In this document: one piece after another, positions 1 through 13,407 of the stretch
How the letters are laid out: each line of letters begins with the position of its first letter
Numbering within the stretch: position 1 is the stretch's first letter
Source of the DNA: Siphlonurus alternatus
Lineage: Eukaryota > Arthropoda > Insecta > Ephemeroptera > Siphlonuridae
Direction: 5' to 3'
Assembly (NCBI GenBank): GCA_949825025.1
Contig: OX463786.1
Coordinates: 17,307,911 to 17,371,910 of the forward strand
DNA length: 64,000 nucleotides
Notes under the pieces: generated by a model
Told to the model about the DNA's origin: nothing
The model's database searches: none
The model's input: only the letters and a program-made list of their open reading frames with translations
Made by a program: the position numbers and the translations under genes

Positions 1-162
1 AGATATAAAGTTATCTCTTATCTTGTTTACAATTTTGTAATATTATTATTTTATGAAAACGTGTTATAGTGGGTTACTGTGATGTGCCACTAATTTTCGT
101 TGTAAAATGTAAACAAAGGGCATTATTATATAACTAATACAATTTACAGCTCCATTTTTTTT

Positions 163-178
163 ATTTTTATTTATTTGT

Positions 179-237
<59 letters not shown>

Positions 238-250
238 TTTTTTTATTTTT
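163..250. repeat. (ATTT)n microsatellite
   Basis: Uninterrupted ATTT units over about 75 bp, followed by T-rich sequence. Confidence 0.95.
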
Positions 251-714
251 TGTGAAATTATGGTATATGAATTTTTGTTATATTATTTATATAATATTTA
301 TAGTATACGTTTATACCATATAAAATTTTTAAAATATTAATTAAGAAAGCTCCAATTGGTATACATATTGTTTTTTAAAAAAAGAGTTCATGCAATAAAA
401 AGGAAAACGGAGGTTGCAGGAACAGAAAAATTATTTTATTCTTGCCATGATCGATGTAATGGAAAATTTCACTCGACAATGTAAATGTAAATAAAGTACA
501 GGCAACTCGTATTTTGATGTTACCTTCGGAAGTGCGAGTTTGTAACCTCTTTTGTTTGCAATTCAGTTTTAAAACTTTGCAGAGGGGTTTGAAATATTTA
601 ATACTGAGACCCAGGGTATCTATACATACCCTGATACTGACCTATAATGTGAAATTGAAATTTAAAAGTACTGCCTACACTTGCGGCTACTTCCGCGGCG
701 GAAGAAAATTAACA

Positions 715-1133
715 TTAAGGGTAAGGTAACGCCAATCAGCTGATTTTTTAGTCCCATTTGATTAACATGCATGTAAACCTTCACGAAAAAAAAAATTGAG
801 GTACATATTTTATATACTTTTTATTTTTTATAGTACCTAAAAGCCATAGAAAAAATTTCAGGACAATTATTCGAACCGATTTTTTTAAATTAATTTTTTA
901 GTATATCTCTCCATGGGAAATCCCTATGCTGAAAATAAAAAAAAATAAATAAATAAAAAAATAAAAGAGATCGGCTCGAATAATAGTCTTGAAATTTTTT
1001 TCTATAGCTTTCTTTTAGGTACTAAAATCTGTCTCAAATTTTTTTCAGAATTTTTGTGAATTTGCTAAGGTTTACATCATGTTAATCAAATGGGACTAAG
1101 AAATCAGCTGATTGGCATTAACCTTACCCTTAA
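715..1133. mobile_element. TTAA-flanked palindromic MITE (piggyBac-like)
   Basis: Inverted repeats of about 180 bp flank a short AT-rich centre. The ends read TTAAGGGTAAGG and CCTTACCCTTAA, with an inner AATCAGCTGATT on both sides. TTAA at both borders fits the piggyBac target duplication. No coding capacity. Confidence 0.8.
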
Positions 1134-2211
1134 ATTCAGAGTATAATTTGGAAGAGTGACTTTTTAACATTTTACAAGACTTGCGTATACTCCAATTGCA
1201 CGATCGACTTAAGCCGCTTTTCATTCCTCGCTCATTGCTCCCCTCTGCATGACTTCTCCCCCACGTGTGTGTTCACTTGAAATGTACCGAGTACCTAACA
1301 ACTCCAGTGGGCTTGTTTTCTCTTTTTACAACCCCAAGTAATTTTGCTTCATGAGATTACATCGTCTTTGGCTGTAGTATAATGTTGAAGAGAGTATTGT
1401 CAATTCATCACAATGGTTTTTTGAAATAAAACAAAAAAGAGTTAAATTATATACCATCCATTTTTTCTATAACATTAGACAATTATAATACTGTACATTT
1501 TTTCCCTCAGTGTATTAAATTACGGTTCTATCACATGCATTGTGGGCGTATTTTGTGAAATCTAATATCGAAATGCCTACAGAGAGCATAGCATACAGTC
1601 AGCATACCATGTAAGCCTGCAAGGGCTTCTCAATTATAACGAACGATTGATCCCGGTTACTGTCTCGGTATAGTATAAAGAATATTTCTGTCGCAAGGTA
1701 TCGAATAAAGTAAATTTTAATAATTTCAGAATGTTTCCAAAACTCAATCTCTTACGGCTTGAGGAAATTCAAGCTATATTATATTATAGGGATCTGTTTT
1801 TTATCAACACCTCCATTTCTGCTTTACGCCTATAACGCTTCATGTTAAATTACTATATACTTCAAATAAAATTGCGTTAATATGAAATTAAATCATTTTC
1901 AGTACATTTTTTGTATACTTTATATTGTGACGGTTTGTATAGAAGAAAATAACATAAAAATGGTATACTTGTTACTTGCATAGTTCATTACTAACAAAAT
2001 TATAACAAAAATACTAAAAATAGAAAAAGAAAAAAGAAAATGAACCTAAGAATTGCTTGATATTTGACATTTTTGCATTTTTGTTTTAATTTTATCGACG
2101 TTGAAATTTTATCGGGACTTAGTTGCCGATTCAAAAGTTTCAAAGCTCTCCTTGTGATATAACGCAGTAGCCGCGGTGAACCAGAGATAGCAGCACCGTT
2201 CCTGAACTCAC

Positions 2212-2341
2212 CTGTGCAAGACAGGTGTCTGGAGGAGGGCGCGAGGAATGTAGTCTGCATTCTTGAAGTCGTGCGGCGTTGCAACATGTCCCTGCACCGT
2301 GAGCAGAGACATCTAGCGGAAGAGGAGAGAACTAACGACAT
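2212..2341 (-). CDS. Candidate first exon of a minus-strand gene leaving the window
   Basis: On the minus strand an ATG (2341-2339) opens 43 codons, MSLVLSSSARCLCSRCRDML onward to APSSRHLSCT, then a perfect GTGAGT donor (plus-strand ACTCAC at 2206-2211), phase 1. The peptide is rich in Arg, Ser and Leu with a single acidic residue, as in a mitochondrial presequence. The exon is GC-rich against an AT-rich background. I see no continuing exon in 1-2205, so the rest would lie left of the window. The overlapping plus-strand ORF shows no splice logic. Confidence 0.4.
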
Positions 2342-2644
2342 CAATTTAAAGAATGCAAACCTAGACTTGGCAATATTGGTGCATAATTATGTAAATAAAT
2401 ATAGGATCATGGGAGCGGGAGCGGTGATTGCACATTTTTCCATTATTTATAAACATAAAGTCGGAAATAAACATAAAATAACGTAATTGACCGTTTCAAG
2501 TAAAAAATACGTTGCTTCCTCGCTTGGGTAAATTCGTCTCGCTTTCCACCCAGTGCAGTGATGCACTTGTGTGTGGTTCCCCAGGCTTTGGGCATCGCTT
2601 TGGTCCATTGATAAAAAGATTAAAAAGTATAGAGGTGTCCATCC

Positions 2645-2674
2645 TGACTGAGGTTTTCCACGGTTCCCTCAGTC
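2645..2674 (+). repeat. GACTGAGG dispersed repeat, copy 1 (hairpin core)
   Basis: GACTGAGG and CCTCAGTC pair around a loop with CCACGG. The repeat extends to about 2800 with ACCTCAGCGAATGCTGGGA. Confidence 0.6.
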
Positions 2675-5600
2675 TCACCTCAGCGAATGCTGGGACGCGC
2701 GCGCGGAACAGGCCGTGGCTGCCATCCTTTCCCTACTTTATCCTTACCCATTACCCCACCGTGAGCTGTAAGATACACGTGTGCCGGAACCGACCATCCT
2801 GTCTGAAGTTTCTACGGTTCTCTCATCAAAATATTAAATACTGGATAATTAACAACAAGTCATGATCGCATGAGTCGATTGCAGTGGCATATTTTTATAA
2901 AATATAAATGTCAGTGAGCTTAAAATATAATAATTTAAATTATATATTTTCTAATATTTAAAATTAAATAATTACTCAAATCAGAGAAAAAGAGAGCATG
3001 CACTCTGCTAAAATCATGCATGTTTATCAAAATTATCATGTTATATATATATAAAATATATATATATATATTTATATATATATCTCCATGAAGTTGTGCT
3101 AATTTACAATCGTAAACATTGTATATAATAGTTACAATTATTGGTGTATTTGGTTGCGTGTATATAAAAACGAAGAGAAATCTCCGTGGCAGTGGTCAAG
3201 TCTCGTGTGAGAAATATAGCAGCGTGTTTTTTAAAGTAATAAATATTTGCTTGTGGCCAACGCACCTTAATAATGTCTATTATAGTTTTTATAAGTCAGG
3301 CAAATAAATTTAGCTAAAAAATCATCCATGATTAATTCATATAACCTCTCACACGCACTTCTCGTGATGCTGAAACGTTTTCCTCTGCTCTTTCTCACGA
3401 TTCTTTCAATATTAAATAATTTAGAAAATTTAATATTATAAATATTTTTAGCTTCATATTTACTAGAGTCAAAAATTAGCACCGTGTTATATAATTTGGT
3501 TTAATATTAGCACAATATCGGCCTAACACTGTACCAACAGAGTTAATTTACTGGGATAATATTAATATATCACTCTGGGAACGTGGAAACTTTATAATCA
3601 CGGTCGCTATCTGGCATTTTCAACTTAACAACACTAATTAATTATAATATTAAATCGGAGTAAATAAAATAGAAAATTGTTCTTATATATTGCGGCGAGC
3701 TTTAAAGGAAAGCCTCTATTTCACATTAAATTTAAGCACTTGGTATATCCTGCAGAATGTCTGGCTTTCCTATATGGAGTTATGAACCTTTCAATTTTCA
3801 AAATTTCTTGATGAATTAAAATTATTGCAACAGAATCCTTGGTTGCGAACAGTACGTACATTCGTTGTATATGTTATTTGACGATTAATTTGTTTTTGGA
3901 TGACTTAACAACTTTTGAATGGGACCCCCATTTTTTTAGTCACTCTGCAATATTTTCTCTTATCAATAAAAATTTATTTACGACGTTGATTGAAAAAAAC
4001 CTTGAATACGAAACATACATTTTTTTTTTTAATGTGATATAGAAGCCTTACTATAGATGATGGCAGTGAAAACAGATCATTACCTCCTCTTGTGGAACGA
4101 AATTGAGAGTCGAATTACATCTGCGGGCATTCAATTTGTTTTCATCGTAGCGTCTATTTATGTTCTCAGAATCGAGTTGGAGAAAAGAAGTCATTATTTA
4201 ATGAAATACGTTGATTTGTTATGCAGTGAAGATGGCCGTCACATTTAATTTTGTTTTCATCGCGTTTGTGATCTCCTTAGTCAATGGTAGACAGTTTGAA
4301 ACAAAGGACATCCCTGGCCGACACGAGCCGAAGTAATCCCGAACATTCACGACAATAACCGAGTTAAATTTGTGACGGTCTATAATTCTGATATGTTGAG
4401 AAAGCCAATAATGACTATAAATATACTGGCCCAGTGTATAGTTATTGGAGAGAAGCGAATAATTAAGCCAAAAATGGTAGGGGAACGTGAAAACCTCAGT
4501 CAGTATGGTCGAGCATCTCATGACAGTGAACTCTATCATACTTTTCAATATTTACCAAAGAGTTAACAATGTAAAATCTCTGTATTAATATATATTTTAC
4601 TATAAATATATGATCAATGTATAGCCAAGATGTGTAAAGAATTTAAATTTATACCTCTCTGGCTGGCATATAAAATGTATTAGACGATTCTATATAATAC
4701 TATGCGTATTATACTTAAATAAAAAAAATCCCATGCCTTGATGTGCATTTAAATATTTTGCAGATGTACTGAAATTTTATCGTCATCAGCCGGGGTAACA
4801 CGATACAATTTTTCAATTTATGCATACAAGTTTTTTTCTATAACAAGAAAATTTCATTCCCACATAAACAAGTTGTAAGGTAAACTTCCAGTTTGCAGTT
4901 ATAAATAGGAGTACCGGCTTTATCCTTCATATCTACACTTCTTCCCGATATCTAACAAACACTGATATTAAAGCTTGTTAATCACATTATGCTAATGTTT
5001 TCCTCGGTTGATGCACTCGATTTCACGGTCCCTCGCGCGTGAAACTGACAATGCTTTGTCTGCACAGCGTATCCAATCTGATGTTAATTTGGAGGAAACA
5101 ATCCTCTGTCTAACGACCGTTAATTAAAAATTACATTATTTAGATTGAAGATGCAGTCAAATGGGGTTCATCTGAAGAGTTCTATTTGACTGTATTTAAC
5201 TTGGAGTTGTATTATAGGGCCAATATATACGGCCGTTACTAAACAATACGTTCATGAAATAGATGAACCTTCTGTACAGTGAACATAAAGTAAATCTGAT
5301 TATTGATTCTTATTTGTGTATTTATTTTATGAACTGAGCTATTTTGGAAATTCATAAATATTATTACGTCTTCTTTGGTATATTAGCAAATTAAATAACA
5401 TTTTATATTTATCAAAATTCTGTATTAAATATTTTACAGCATCTTCTATAGTAAATATTTTGTAGTTTTATCACGATTTACTTTATTGCTTCTAGCTATT
5501 ATAACAACGTTTGCAGCAACTATTAAATTTCGAAAAAAAATTTGACTGCAAGTTTGAAATTCATATTTTTAGTAATTTTAATTAAAAGCCCTCCACCAAG

Positions 5601-6384
5601 TTGTTCTAATTGTTGAACAAAGGAATGAAAACAAACAACATGTTTCAACGCGTACTTGTTCTCGAGACAGCTGTGACGTCATTTTGTGACCTTGATTTGC
5701 GAAAAAAAGAGAACCAAAAAGCTCCCTCTCTCCTCTCCTCACCTCCAAGACGACTGGAGGGAGGTAACCTCCGACGTCAACGCCATCTGGAGGTAAAAAC
5801 ATCAACTACAGGAGGCCGAGAAAAAGAACATGGTAACCAAATTACCACTTTTGGTTTTCAAGTATGCGCACCATAGCTACTGTTCCTCCCAAGAGATGGC
5901 GTTGTGGCTGGCCTGTCTAATTGACAATTAACCTTGGAGTCAGGGAGAGTTTTGTGTGGGTAGCCAGGTTGCCAGACCAAGTCGCTGGCAAGTGAATTCA
6001 TGATACCCTCCCATCTATAGTCGGAACAACGTAAGTTCAAGCAGAGATTTTTAGAGATATTAAAGCTCTCTGTGGTTCAAGTTAATCTCGAGCAGTGTTT
6101 TTAGACACTTTCAAATCTACGTAAATGAAGCAGGATATTGGACTAATTTAGGAACTATATTTTTAATATTAAATCACAAAAAAAGTCTATTTTTTGACCG
6201 ATATTTTTTCTTCACATGTATTCTATTATTATATAGTATTTGAAATTGAACTGTATTTTTTAATATCTTCAAAATCCTCAATAATATTTAATTTAATCAA
6301 AGAGTTGTAGTGGCAATATTAAAAAACTGTCATTATTTCAGTTGAAACATTAAGAAATGTGGTTTCAAGTTACGTTGTCGTAAG

Positions 6385-6393
6385 TATATAAAG
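6385..6393 (+). promoter_or_regulatory. TATA-like box upstream of the 6522 exon
   Basis: TATATAAAG is followed within 30-40 bp by a GC-rich stretch (about 6405-6515) that ends at the ATG of the candidate first exon. Spacing suggests initiation near 6415. An arthropod initiator-like TCAGTC at 6450 is too far to pair with this box, so the start site is uncertain. Confidence 0.35.
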
Positions 6394-6521
6394 TTGTTAC
6401 ACCTCGCGGGCATCTGAAGAGATCCAGGCTTGGCCTTTCTCTGCTCACCTCAGTCGCGCGTTGTTCAGGTAGCCATGTTGGTCGCGTGTGACATGTGCAG
6501 TGTGTTGTGAGTAGATTTAAA

Positions 6522-6560
6522 ATGGACCAGCAAGGACCCAGGATTAACGAAACAGAACAG
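6522..6560 (+). CDS. pyd: Candidate first coding exon of ZO-1 (13 codons)
   Basis: ATG in a good context (AAAATGG) opens MDQQGPRINETEQ and is cut by a GTGAAT donor at 6561, leaving phase 0. The conserved PDZ1 exon at 23943 also begins in phase 0 ([10 protein letters not shown]), so the two join without a frame break. A TATATAAAG lies about 130 bp upstream and the intervening sequence is GC-richer than its surroundings, as a 5' UTR would be. The implied intron is 17 kb. I infer membership in ZO-1 from phase and position only; it could be the first exon of another transcript. Confidence 0.5.
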
Positions 6561-8037
6561 GTGAATTTATTTACTAAAAATAATCACTTTGATGTACTTT
6601 GTTCAAGTTAGGCTCGAGGATTTTAATGCATGGATTTGAGAATTCACGGCTTTAATTTATTTTAAAAATAGCCACTGATTAGTCTTAGTCTGAATGGATT
6701 TTCTGAGTTTCTCAGTTATTTTAATATTTATAAGACATTTTGAAGGATAGTTCATTCAAAAATACAGTCACTAAAAACGAGTCAATTTTTTTTTTTTTAA
6801 ACTTTACAAATGGGTAAAATTTTGGTAAAAAAGCAAAGCTGGCATAAAAAGACGTTTTTGAAATTGAGCAGACTTTGATTTTTATTAAAATAGGTCTGTG
6901 TTTTTGTCATGCACCGTTCGATTTAGGTGCACTAATTTTTTTCATCACATCGGTGAATTTAATGCACGGTCGCGTAATTAATTTTTTGACATTTTTAAAA
7001 TTACAAACGATTTTTTAACAATTAGACGAAATCTATAAATTAAAGCACCAATTAAAATGTTACTTTCTTACATTTTTTAACACAGGTGTTTTTTTTTTAA
7101 TAAAATATTTAAATATAAATCTATTCGAAACGATTTTAACGCTCGAATGAACTTGGTGCGGAATTTTCGTCATGAAGTTATTATGCTGTTTTCACAATTT
7201 ATGGTTTCCTTTTGCTGTAAAATATTTCAAGTTCATGTAAGCTAATTAACAAAGAAAATAGGAGGGAGGAGTTTTTGTAAGTTAAAAATATTTGCAATTT
7301 ATTATTTAGAAACATATTCTTATTACTGCGCATGCTATGTTATTTGAAGTACACCTATTACTCTAAAAAACAGTCCATTGTTTTTCTTTAAATGGCAATT
7401 AGGTTAGTTAATTGAAATACAGCAAATTATCTTGTAAATTTAATTTTGTTTATAAAAAAAATTGCAGGAAATAAATAAATAATAATAAATAAATAAATTA
7501 GTTAAATTGTTTGTAGAAGATAAATATAAATATTAAGAGTGAGATTTAGTCTGCAGGGTGTATATAAATTTAATTAGGACCCTTAGATATGACAGACTCT
7601 TTATAAATTAACATATTATAGTTTAAAACACATTTTTTACAAACTTAGTTCATCGACGTTACAAATTGTTACATTTTATGATCCACAAACTGTTATAATA
7701 ACAGAGCCATTTTCCCTGGCCTCGGGAGGGAGTTTTTTTTTCTCTCGGGCCGTCACGTGAGCGACGTGAGCCCACAAAAAACTTTGACGCGGTCACTTTC
7801 AAATTCCTCGGAGTAAGATTAGCAGAGACATTTTGAATAAGATTATACCAGCTCTCTTTGTTAGTGATATATACAGCAGCCACCTGCATGCATTCTCCGT
7901 AAAAATATGTTCAAAATTTCTGTTCATTCACAAATTTATAAAACTTACATTACGATTATTTAGTACAATATAAATATAGTACATGTTTTGTAAAATATAT
8001 TTTATGCTTATATAAATAATAAATAGTATAGCTGTTT

Positions 8038-8085
8038 GGGGGCATACATGTCCAAAATGTGTCAATTGCCCCAAAATACCAACCA
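8038..8085 (+). repeat. GGGGGCATACATG short repeat, copy 1
   Basis: GGGGGCATACATGTCCAAAA then TGTGTCAATTGCCCCAAAAT. Matches 21834-21875 closely. Confidence 0.6.
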
Positions 8086-9793
8086 ACCGTATAGCTGTTT
8101 ATCAATAAATGGTATTTAAATTTATGCGTCTGAAAATTTGTTTAATTCTCATTATAAAGGACAATCACGAAAACAATCACGAAAATCACGAACACGATTT
8201 GGGCCGCACTTTTTTAAGACTCGATTTTTATTAATTTTTGTACACACACCTTTTCATATTAAAATTTTGTGCCCTAAAAACACAGTGCTGGTCTTCATTA
8301 TTTATTATGAATGCTTCCTTTTATAATAATGACTTACTTAATTAAAATAAAATTATTTAGCGTTTCAAAAAATCACACCTAATTGTATGTAGTAAACAAA
8401 ACCGAACTGCAAAGCACTAAACACATCGAGGTTATAATTGTTGTGAAGATTAGCTTTTACTTTTGTGGCGGCTGCACCTGTGGGACACACTGACCCAGTA
8501 ACATCGAAGAGTTTCTCTCGTTGACAAAATTTATAATATTTTATAATATGTTTGTATTAACAAATAATATACCGTCGCAGATCTAACTCTGTTTTTTGTG
8601 TTGTATGTAAATAATGTCTTTGGTCTTTGTATATAATTCAAGAAGAAATCATAGCATTTGTAAAGTATAATTTGTAACAATAATAAAATAATACAAACCA
8701 ACATGTAATAAATATTTAATATTATTCACCAATTAAACAAACCAAAAATTGGACTACTTGTTTAATAAATGTTATAAATATATAAAATTATCAGAAGATA
8801 CGTGCAAATTAAAAAAAAAAAAAATAGATCAATGATTTTAAAATTGTTAAATAAAGTGCAGTATAACAAGATTCGAGTGTAAGTTTACGCCTGATGACTA
8901 TGGCGCCAAACTCCAGACGGTCTAGACCGAATGACACCACCCATACGAGCCTTGATATAAATTTCAAGATGGCCGCCGCGCGCAGTTGAATCCACACGTA
9001 AACCAAGCTTAGATTTGTAATACTATTATGCAGAATTATAAGCATTTTTTAATGATTTTCTTTACTGCCATTATTAGATATTCTGTAAATGACGTTTAGT
9101 ATTTTAGAAGGATTTTTTGGGGGGGGGGGGTTGCAAAGACAGCTCGCATGCTGTAAATTTTATTTATTTTATATAAAATATAATATTTCCAGGCCCTTGG
9201 CATTTGACATTATGAATTCGTTTCAAATTCAAGTTTTTACCAAGTACCAATTAAAATCAACATCGAGTTTAATTTATAATTTATATATTTTCTCTTAATA
9301 AATTAAAATCAATATCAAGGCTAATTTATATAATACATCTTAATCATTATTGACGTGCTACTTAATACGTATTAATTATAGGACAATTTAATTACTGTTT
9401 GTATCAGGCCATGACAGATTAATCATAGTGACACGCTTTTCTAACACCACAAAAAGTGTCACTTCTCCAGATTAATCGTTTTATTGACGCGTTTTAATGA
9501 CTCTTTGTGGATCAGGTGTCGTCAGTGGTTTCTATCAAAACTGACACGATATAAGTTAAAATGATTTATAATAGCTGTCGTGAATTGTAATTTTTTATTA
9601 GGATGTTTCTAAAATTCAGTGTATATTATAATTTTTAGACAGTTCGAACATTTACGTAAAAAGAGATGCAGATTTGCAATTTTGTGTTAGAAAACCTAAC
9701 AAAGGCTATACTGTAAATGAAGCACATTAATTATAACCCGAAAGATGACCAACTGTGTTGCAAGTTCATTAAAGTGCATTTTTAAAGCTTCCT

Positions 9794-9821
9794 GACTGAG
9801 GTTTCCATGGTTCCCTCAGTC
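9794..9821 (+). repeat. GACTGAGG dispersed repeat, copy 2 (hairpin core)
   Basis: GACTGAGGTTTCCATGGTTC then CCTCAGTC; similarity extends to about 9890 (CACGAAGAGCAAGG). Confidence 0.65.
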
Positions 9822-10035
9822 ATAACAAGGCGAACGCGAATTTGGGTCCACGAAGAGCAAGGTTGACCTGTACCCTAGCTACACCATATACATGAGGGTT
9901 CAGTTACGATTAATTTTGTTAGTCATGCATGACACAGCACTACTTGCATCTAACTCTTATAGAAGGATAGGGACAAAAATGTATTTTCTTTAGTAGCTGA
10001 TTAAACGGTTAAGGAAAAAATTTATACATTACAGT

Positions 10036-10213
10036 GGGGGGCATTCACAAATCACTTTAACCCCCACTTTAACCTTGATTTTTATCCCTGGTGCTAAACA
10101 TGGCGCTAAACCAGGGGCTAACCTTGTTAAGCTCATAGTTTAGCACCATGTTTAGCGCCAGGGATTAAAATTGAGACTAAAGTGGGGGTTAAAGTGCTTT
10201 GTGAATGCCCCCC
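10036..10213. mobile_element. MITE with GGGGGGCATTCAC termini
   Basis: About 80-bp inverted repeats, GGGGGGCATTCACAAATCAC to its complement, with an inner GCTAAACATGGCGCTAAAC. AGT flanks both borders and may be a 3-bp target duplication, as in Harbinger-type elements. Confidence 0.75.
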
Positions 10214-11372
10214 AGTATATTTTTCTCGAATTTATAGTACTAAAATTCCCATTTTAAGCCTGAAATTGAAAAATTACCTTCACGGATAGTAACTGCATAG
10301 TAACTGTATTGAATAATATATCAATATATTTTCTATGGTAACTGTTTTTAAAAAATTAAATAATTAAAAAGGACTTAATTTAGTAGAAAAAGGTGTAGCC
10401 AGGACTAAAAAGAGTAAAAAGTCCTATAATCTACTAATCTACTTAACCCAGAGAGCATAATACAGAAAATATAATAAACTGAGACGAAAAAATTACATAA
10501 TATTTTTAGTAAAACAGTAAATTTAATCTAACTGAAAAATGATTTAATAATGTACCATAACTTAATTAATTAATTAAATAAATAATTACAATATATTTTA
10601 GTGTGCATGCAGTACAAAAAGTTCAGTTTGTTTACCACGCCTTCATAGACTGCGTGTCATTGTTAATAGTGGGAGGTATCGTGCTCGGTGTCCCCTGTGG
10701 GTAACCGTACATCAATTTGCACTTAAAACTATATAGATGTAAAGATAAAGGGGTGAGGTGAATTATAATTTTTTCGTGAAAATAATTATAATTGTGTCGT
10801 GGGACGTAATTATCGAAATAAAATTGAGGCGTTTCCCGAAATAAATCGTAACGGGGATGTCGCGTGTTCAAGAGTGTGTCATCGGTGAGTCATGAGGATT
10901 GTCAAGAATTTGGTAATGAGCATTGTTACTTTCCGCCCATTGTTGTCACAGAGTGCGAATATGTTAGCGTTAATGCATTTTTAAAGTAAATATATATATA
11001 ATCTCTTCGTAAATATAACACAATATTCATGAGTTACATATTATAGGTGGACCTTCTGTTAAAGGAATATATTAAGGCAAATATTAATATTGATTCTCAC
11101 TTGATCGTGTATTTACGAATTATAAACTATTAAGATGTGAATATATAGTGGCAAAAATGATCGTATATCGTATAATATCGTATATAGCTGTTAAGCATAA
11201 TAATTATTTCCTTTTTTTCACGATGCTGTGCAGGAAATAAGTATGACTCATTAAAATCTGTCTATAATACAGCACTCTGCTCTGTACTTTCAGAATCTTA
11301 GTATGCAAATTTTAACTGTAACATTAAAAATAAATTTTACAATATAAAATTCTTTTCATCACATATTATAAG

Positions 11373-11374
<2 letters not shown>

Positions 11375-11424
<50 letters not shown>
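11375..11424. repeat. (TA)n microsatellite
   Basis: About 24 TA units without interruption. Confidence 0.95.
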
Positions 11425-11429
<5 letters not shown>

Positions 11430-11615
11430 TCTCGATTGATATCGAGTGTTCGATGGTGTTCGCTAACAGAAGATCTCCTAGAGCTCAAACATCCTTTACT
11501 AAAAACATCGATGGGACTCTGATTAACTTGATTAGAACAGAAGACTTGATGTTTTCAGTCCTCCCTGGACGATGTAAACTCACTCTGCGGTCTCTATAAC
11601 AGGTGGACGTTGTTT

Positions 11616-11625
11616 TCATGTCACG
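11616..11625. promoter_or_regulatory. CACGTG box
   Basis: GTCACGTGAC, a 10-bp palindrome of the bHLH-Zip (MYC/MITF/TFE) type, in a locally GC-rich patch of the ZO-1 5' region. Single site. Confidence 0.25.
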
Positions 11626-11928
11626 TGACCGGCTCCAGTTTCACCGCAGCGCCCGCACATTGTGTATTTATATACATCATATTTACATATTATAGGTTGT
11701 AATATACACCTTTGCAACGCGGACGAATTAACTTATCGTGAAGGGGGTGAAACTTTATATATAATAGGATGACTCTTATTTAAATTCATCAAGGCTGCAT
11801 GTTTATAACAAATAAAATTGTTTATTTTTTAAATTTTCTTGTTGTTAAAATCTTGTATCATGAAGGTGCACGTAACTTTAACCTACAAATGTATAATTAA
11901 TATACTCTGTAATAACTTGTAAAAATAA

Positions 11929-11929
11929 T

Positions 11930-12020
<91 letters not shown>

Positions 12021-12025
12021 TTAAT

Positions 12026-12076
<51 letters not shown>

Positions 12077-12079
12077 TTA
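11929..12079. repeat. (ATTT)n microsatellite
   Basis: About 37 tetranucleotide units with one TTAA interruption near 12023. Confidence 0.95.
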
Positions 12080-12958
12080 TATTTATTCAAAAAAACAGAC
12101 TACAGGTTAGGTAATCCGATTATAAAGAATACAATAGTTGATAATTTGAAGAAACCGTATATTATGATACAGTATAATTTCAGATACTTTATCACAGAAC
12201 AGCTTCTGTATATGATGTTTTTTTTGTTAGTTTCATGATTAATTTGAAATAAATATTAATCCGTGTAGAATAAAGAGAAATTTTCTGAATATCATTTTAA
12301 TTTTCTCATTGTATTAAATTAGTACAAATTTAACATTATTATTTTAACTTTCCACTATTGTATGCTGGATGGCGCGAAGAATAAATATCAAATATCGATT
12401 GCTATTTTATTTTAGACCCCACATTTGCTGGCGTATTAAAATTGTCATGTGATCCTCGGTGATATTATAACAGCATTAAAACCTCAAAAGTGCAGAGCTG
12501 ACAATTTATAATGTAAATTTACACCTAAATGGCACCGAATTTTGTCATTATTTTATTTCAAGTTTTTATTTTTAGACTTCATTATTATCAAATCGTATTA
12601 ATTTGTTTTTACTTTTTTATGAGTTATTAATACATTTTTATTTTCCGTCGCCAATTAAGAAACGTGGAAACTTAAATTAGGATGGTCGGCGGCCAGGATG
12701 CGGACTTATTATTTATCATATTAAAATTATTTAATGCACATGTAAATTATAATATGTTTTATACGTAAAACTGAGCAAGGGATAGACAGAGTGCTCGGTT
12801 AAAGAGCTGAAATTTGATTAAAAAAAAACTGTAACTAATATATATTTTATATAATTATATTGATTGTAGGAGAAATGGATTCAATAAAGAATTTAAATAT
12901 TTGAAAATGTTCTAAAAATTGCATCATCGGACTATCAGTTAATGTTCAACATAATATC

Positions 12959-13157
12959 GTCCGGAGCAAAATGAGCTATTTGGTTATCACGATTTCGTTG
13001 CAATAATGAGCTATCTGCTATTTCAGGTGAGCCCAATTATGAGCTGTAAATATATATAAAATAAAGCTCATTTTTGCGCTCACCTGCATGAAATAGCATA
13101 TAGCTCATTATTGCAATGAGATCATGACAGGCAGATAGCTTATTTTTATGATAGCTT
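12959..13157. mobile_element. Inverted-repeat element, GAGCTATCTGC family
   Basis: GTCCGGAGCAAAATGAGCTA at the left; nested inverted blocks TTGCAATAATGAGCTATCTG and its complement, plus CAGGTGAGC/GCTCACCTG arms around a TATA-rich loop. Confidence 0.65.
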
Positions 13158-13372
13158 ATGACACGGAGGTTTGGAAGTAGACATCGATGTCGTCATGTCT
13201 ACATTTTTTCCAGCTGTAGACATTTCACAACTTCCGGTCTCCAAAGTGAAATGTTCAGTCGATGACTCGCCACACTTTAAATGCCTGCTATAGTTGTTTA
13301 GTGTGTTGACCCGATATTGATCGTTAAAGTACATTATTTTAATATAGGTTTCATATTGAAATGGGTGACAAT

Positions 13373-13375
13373 AAA

Positions 13376-13404
<29 letters not shown>
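13373..13404. repeat. (AAAT)n microsatellite
   Basis: Seven to eight AAAT units. Confidence 0.9.

Positions 13405-13407
<3 letters not shown>

Larger units (their letters stand above)
1134..6384. other. AT-rich left flank without a recognised gene
   Basis: Apart from the minus-strand exon candidate and the 2645 repeat, I see AT-rich non-coding DNA. Local GC-richer patches lie at 5640-5800 (with a CRE, TGACGTCA, at about 5671) and 5870-6010. The 3040-3085 stretch is TA-rich. The segment 1-714 holds only a microsatellite and AT-rich sequence. Confidence 0.6.

Noticed and set aside
4057..4566. Short ORFs on both strands near 4.1-4.5 kb
   Set aside because: Chance frames in AT-rich DNA without splice sites or protein-like composition.
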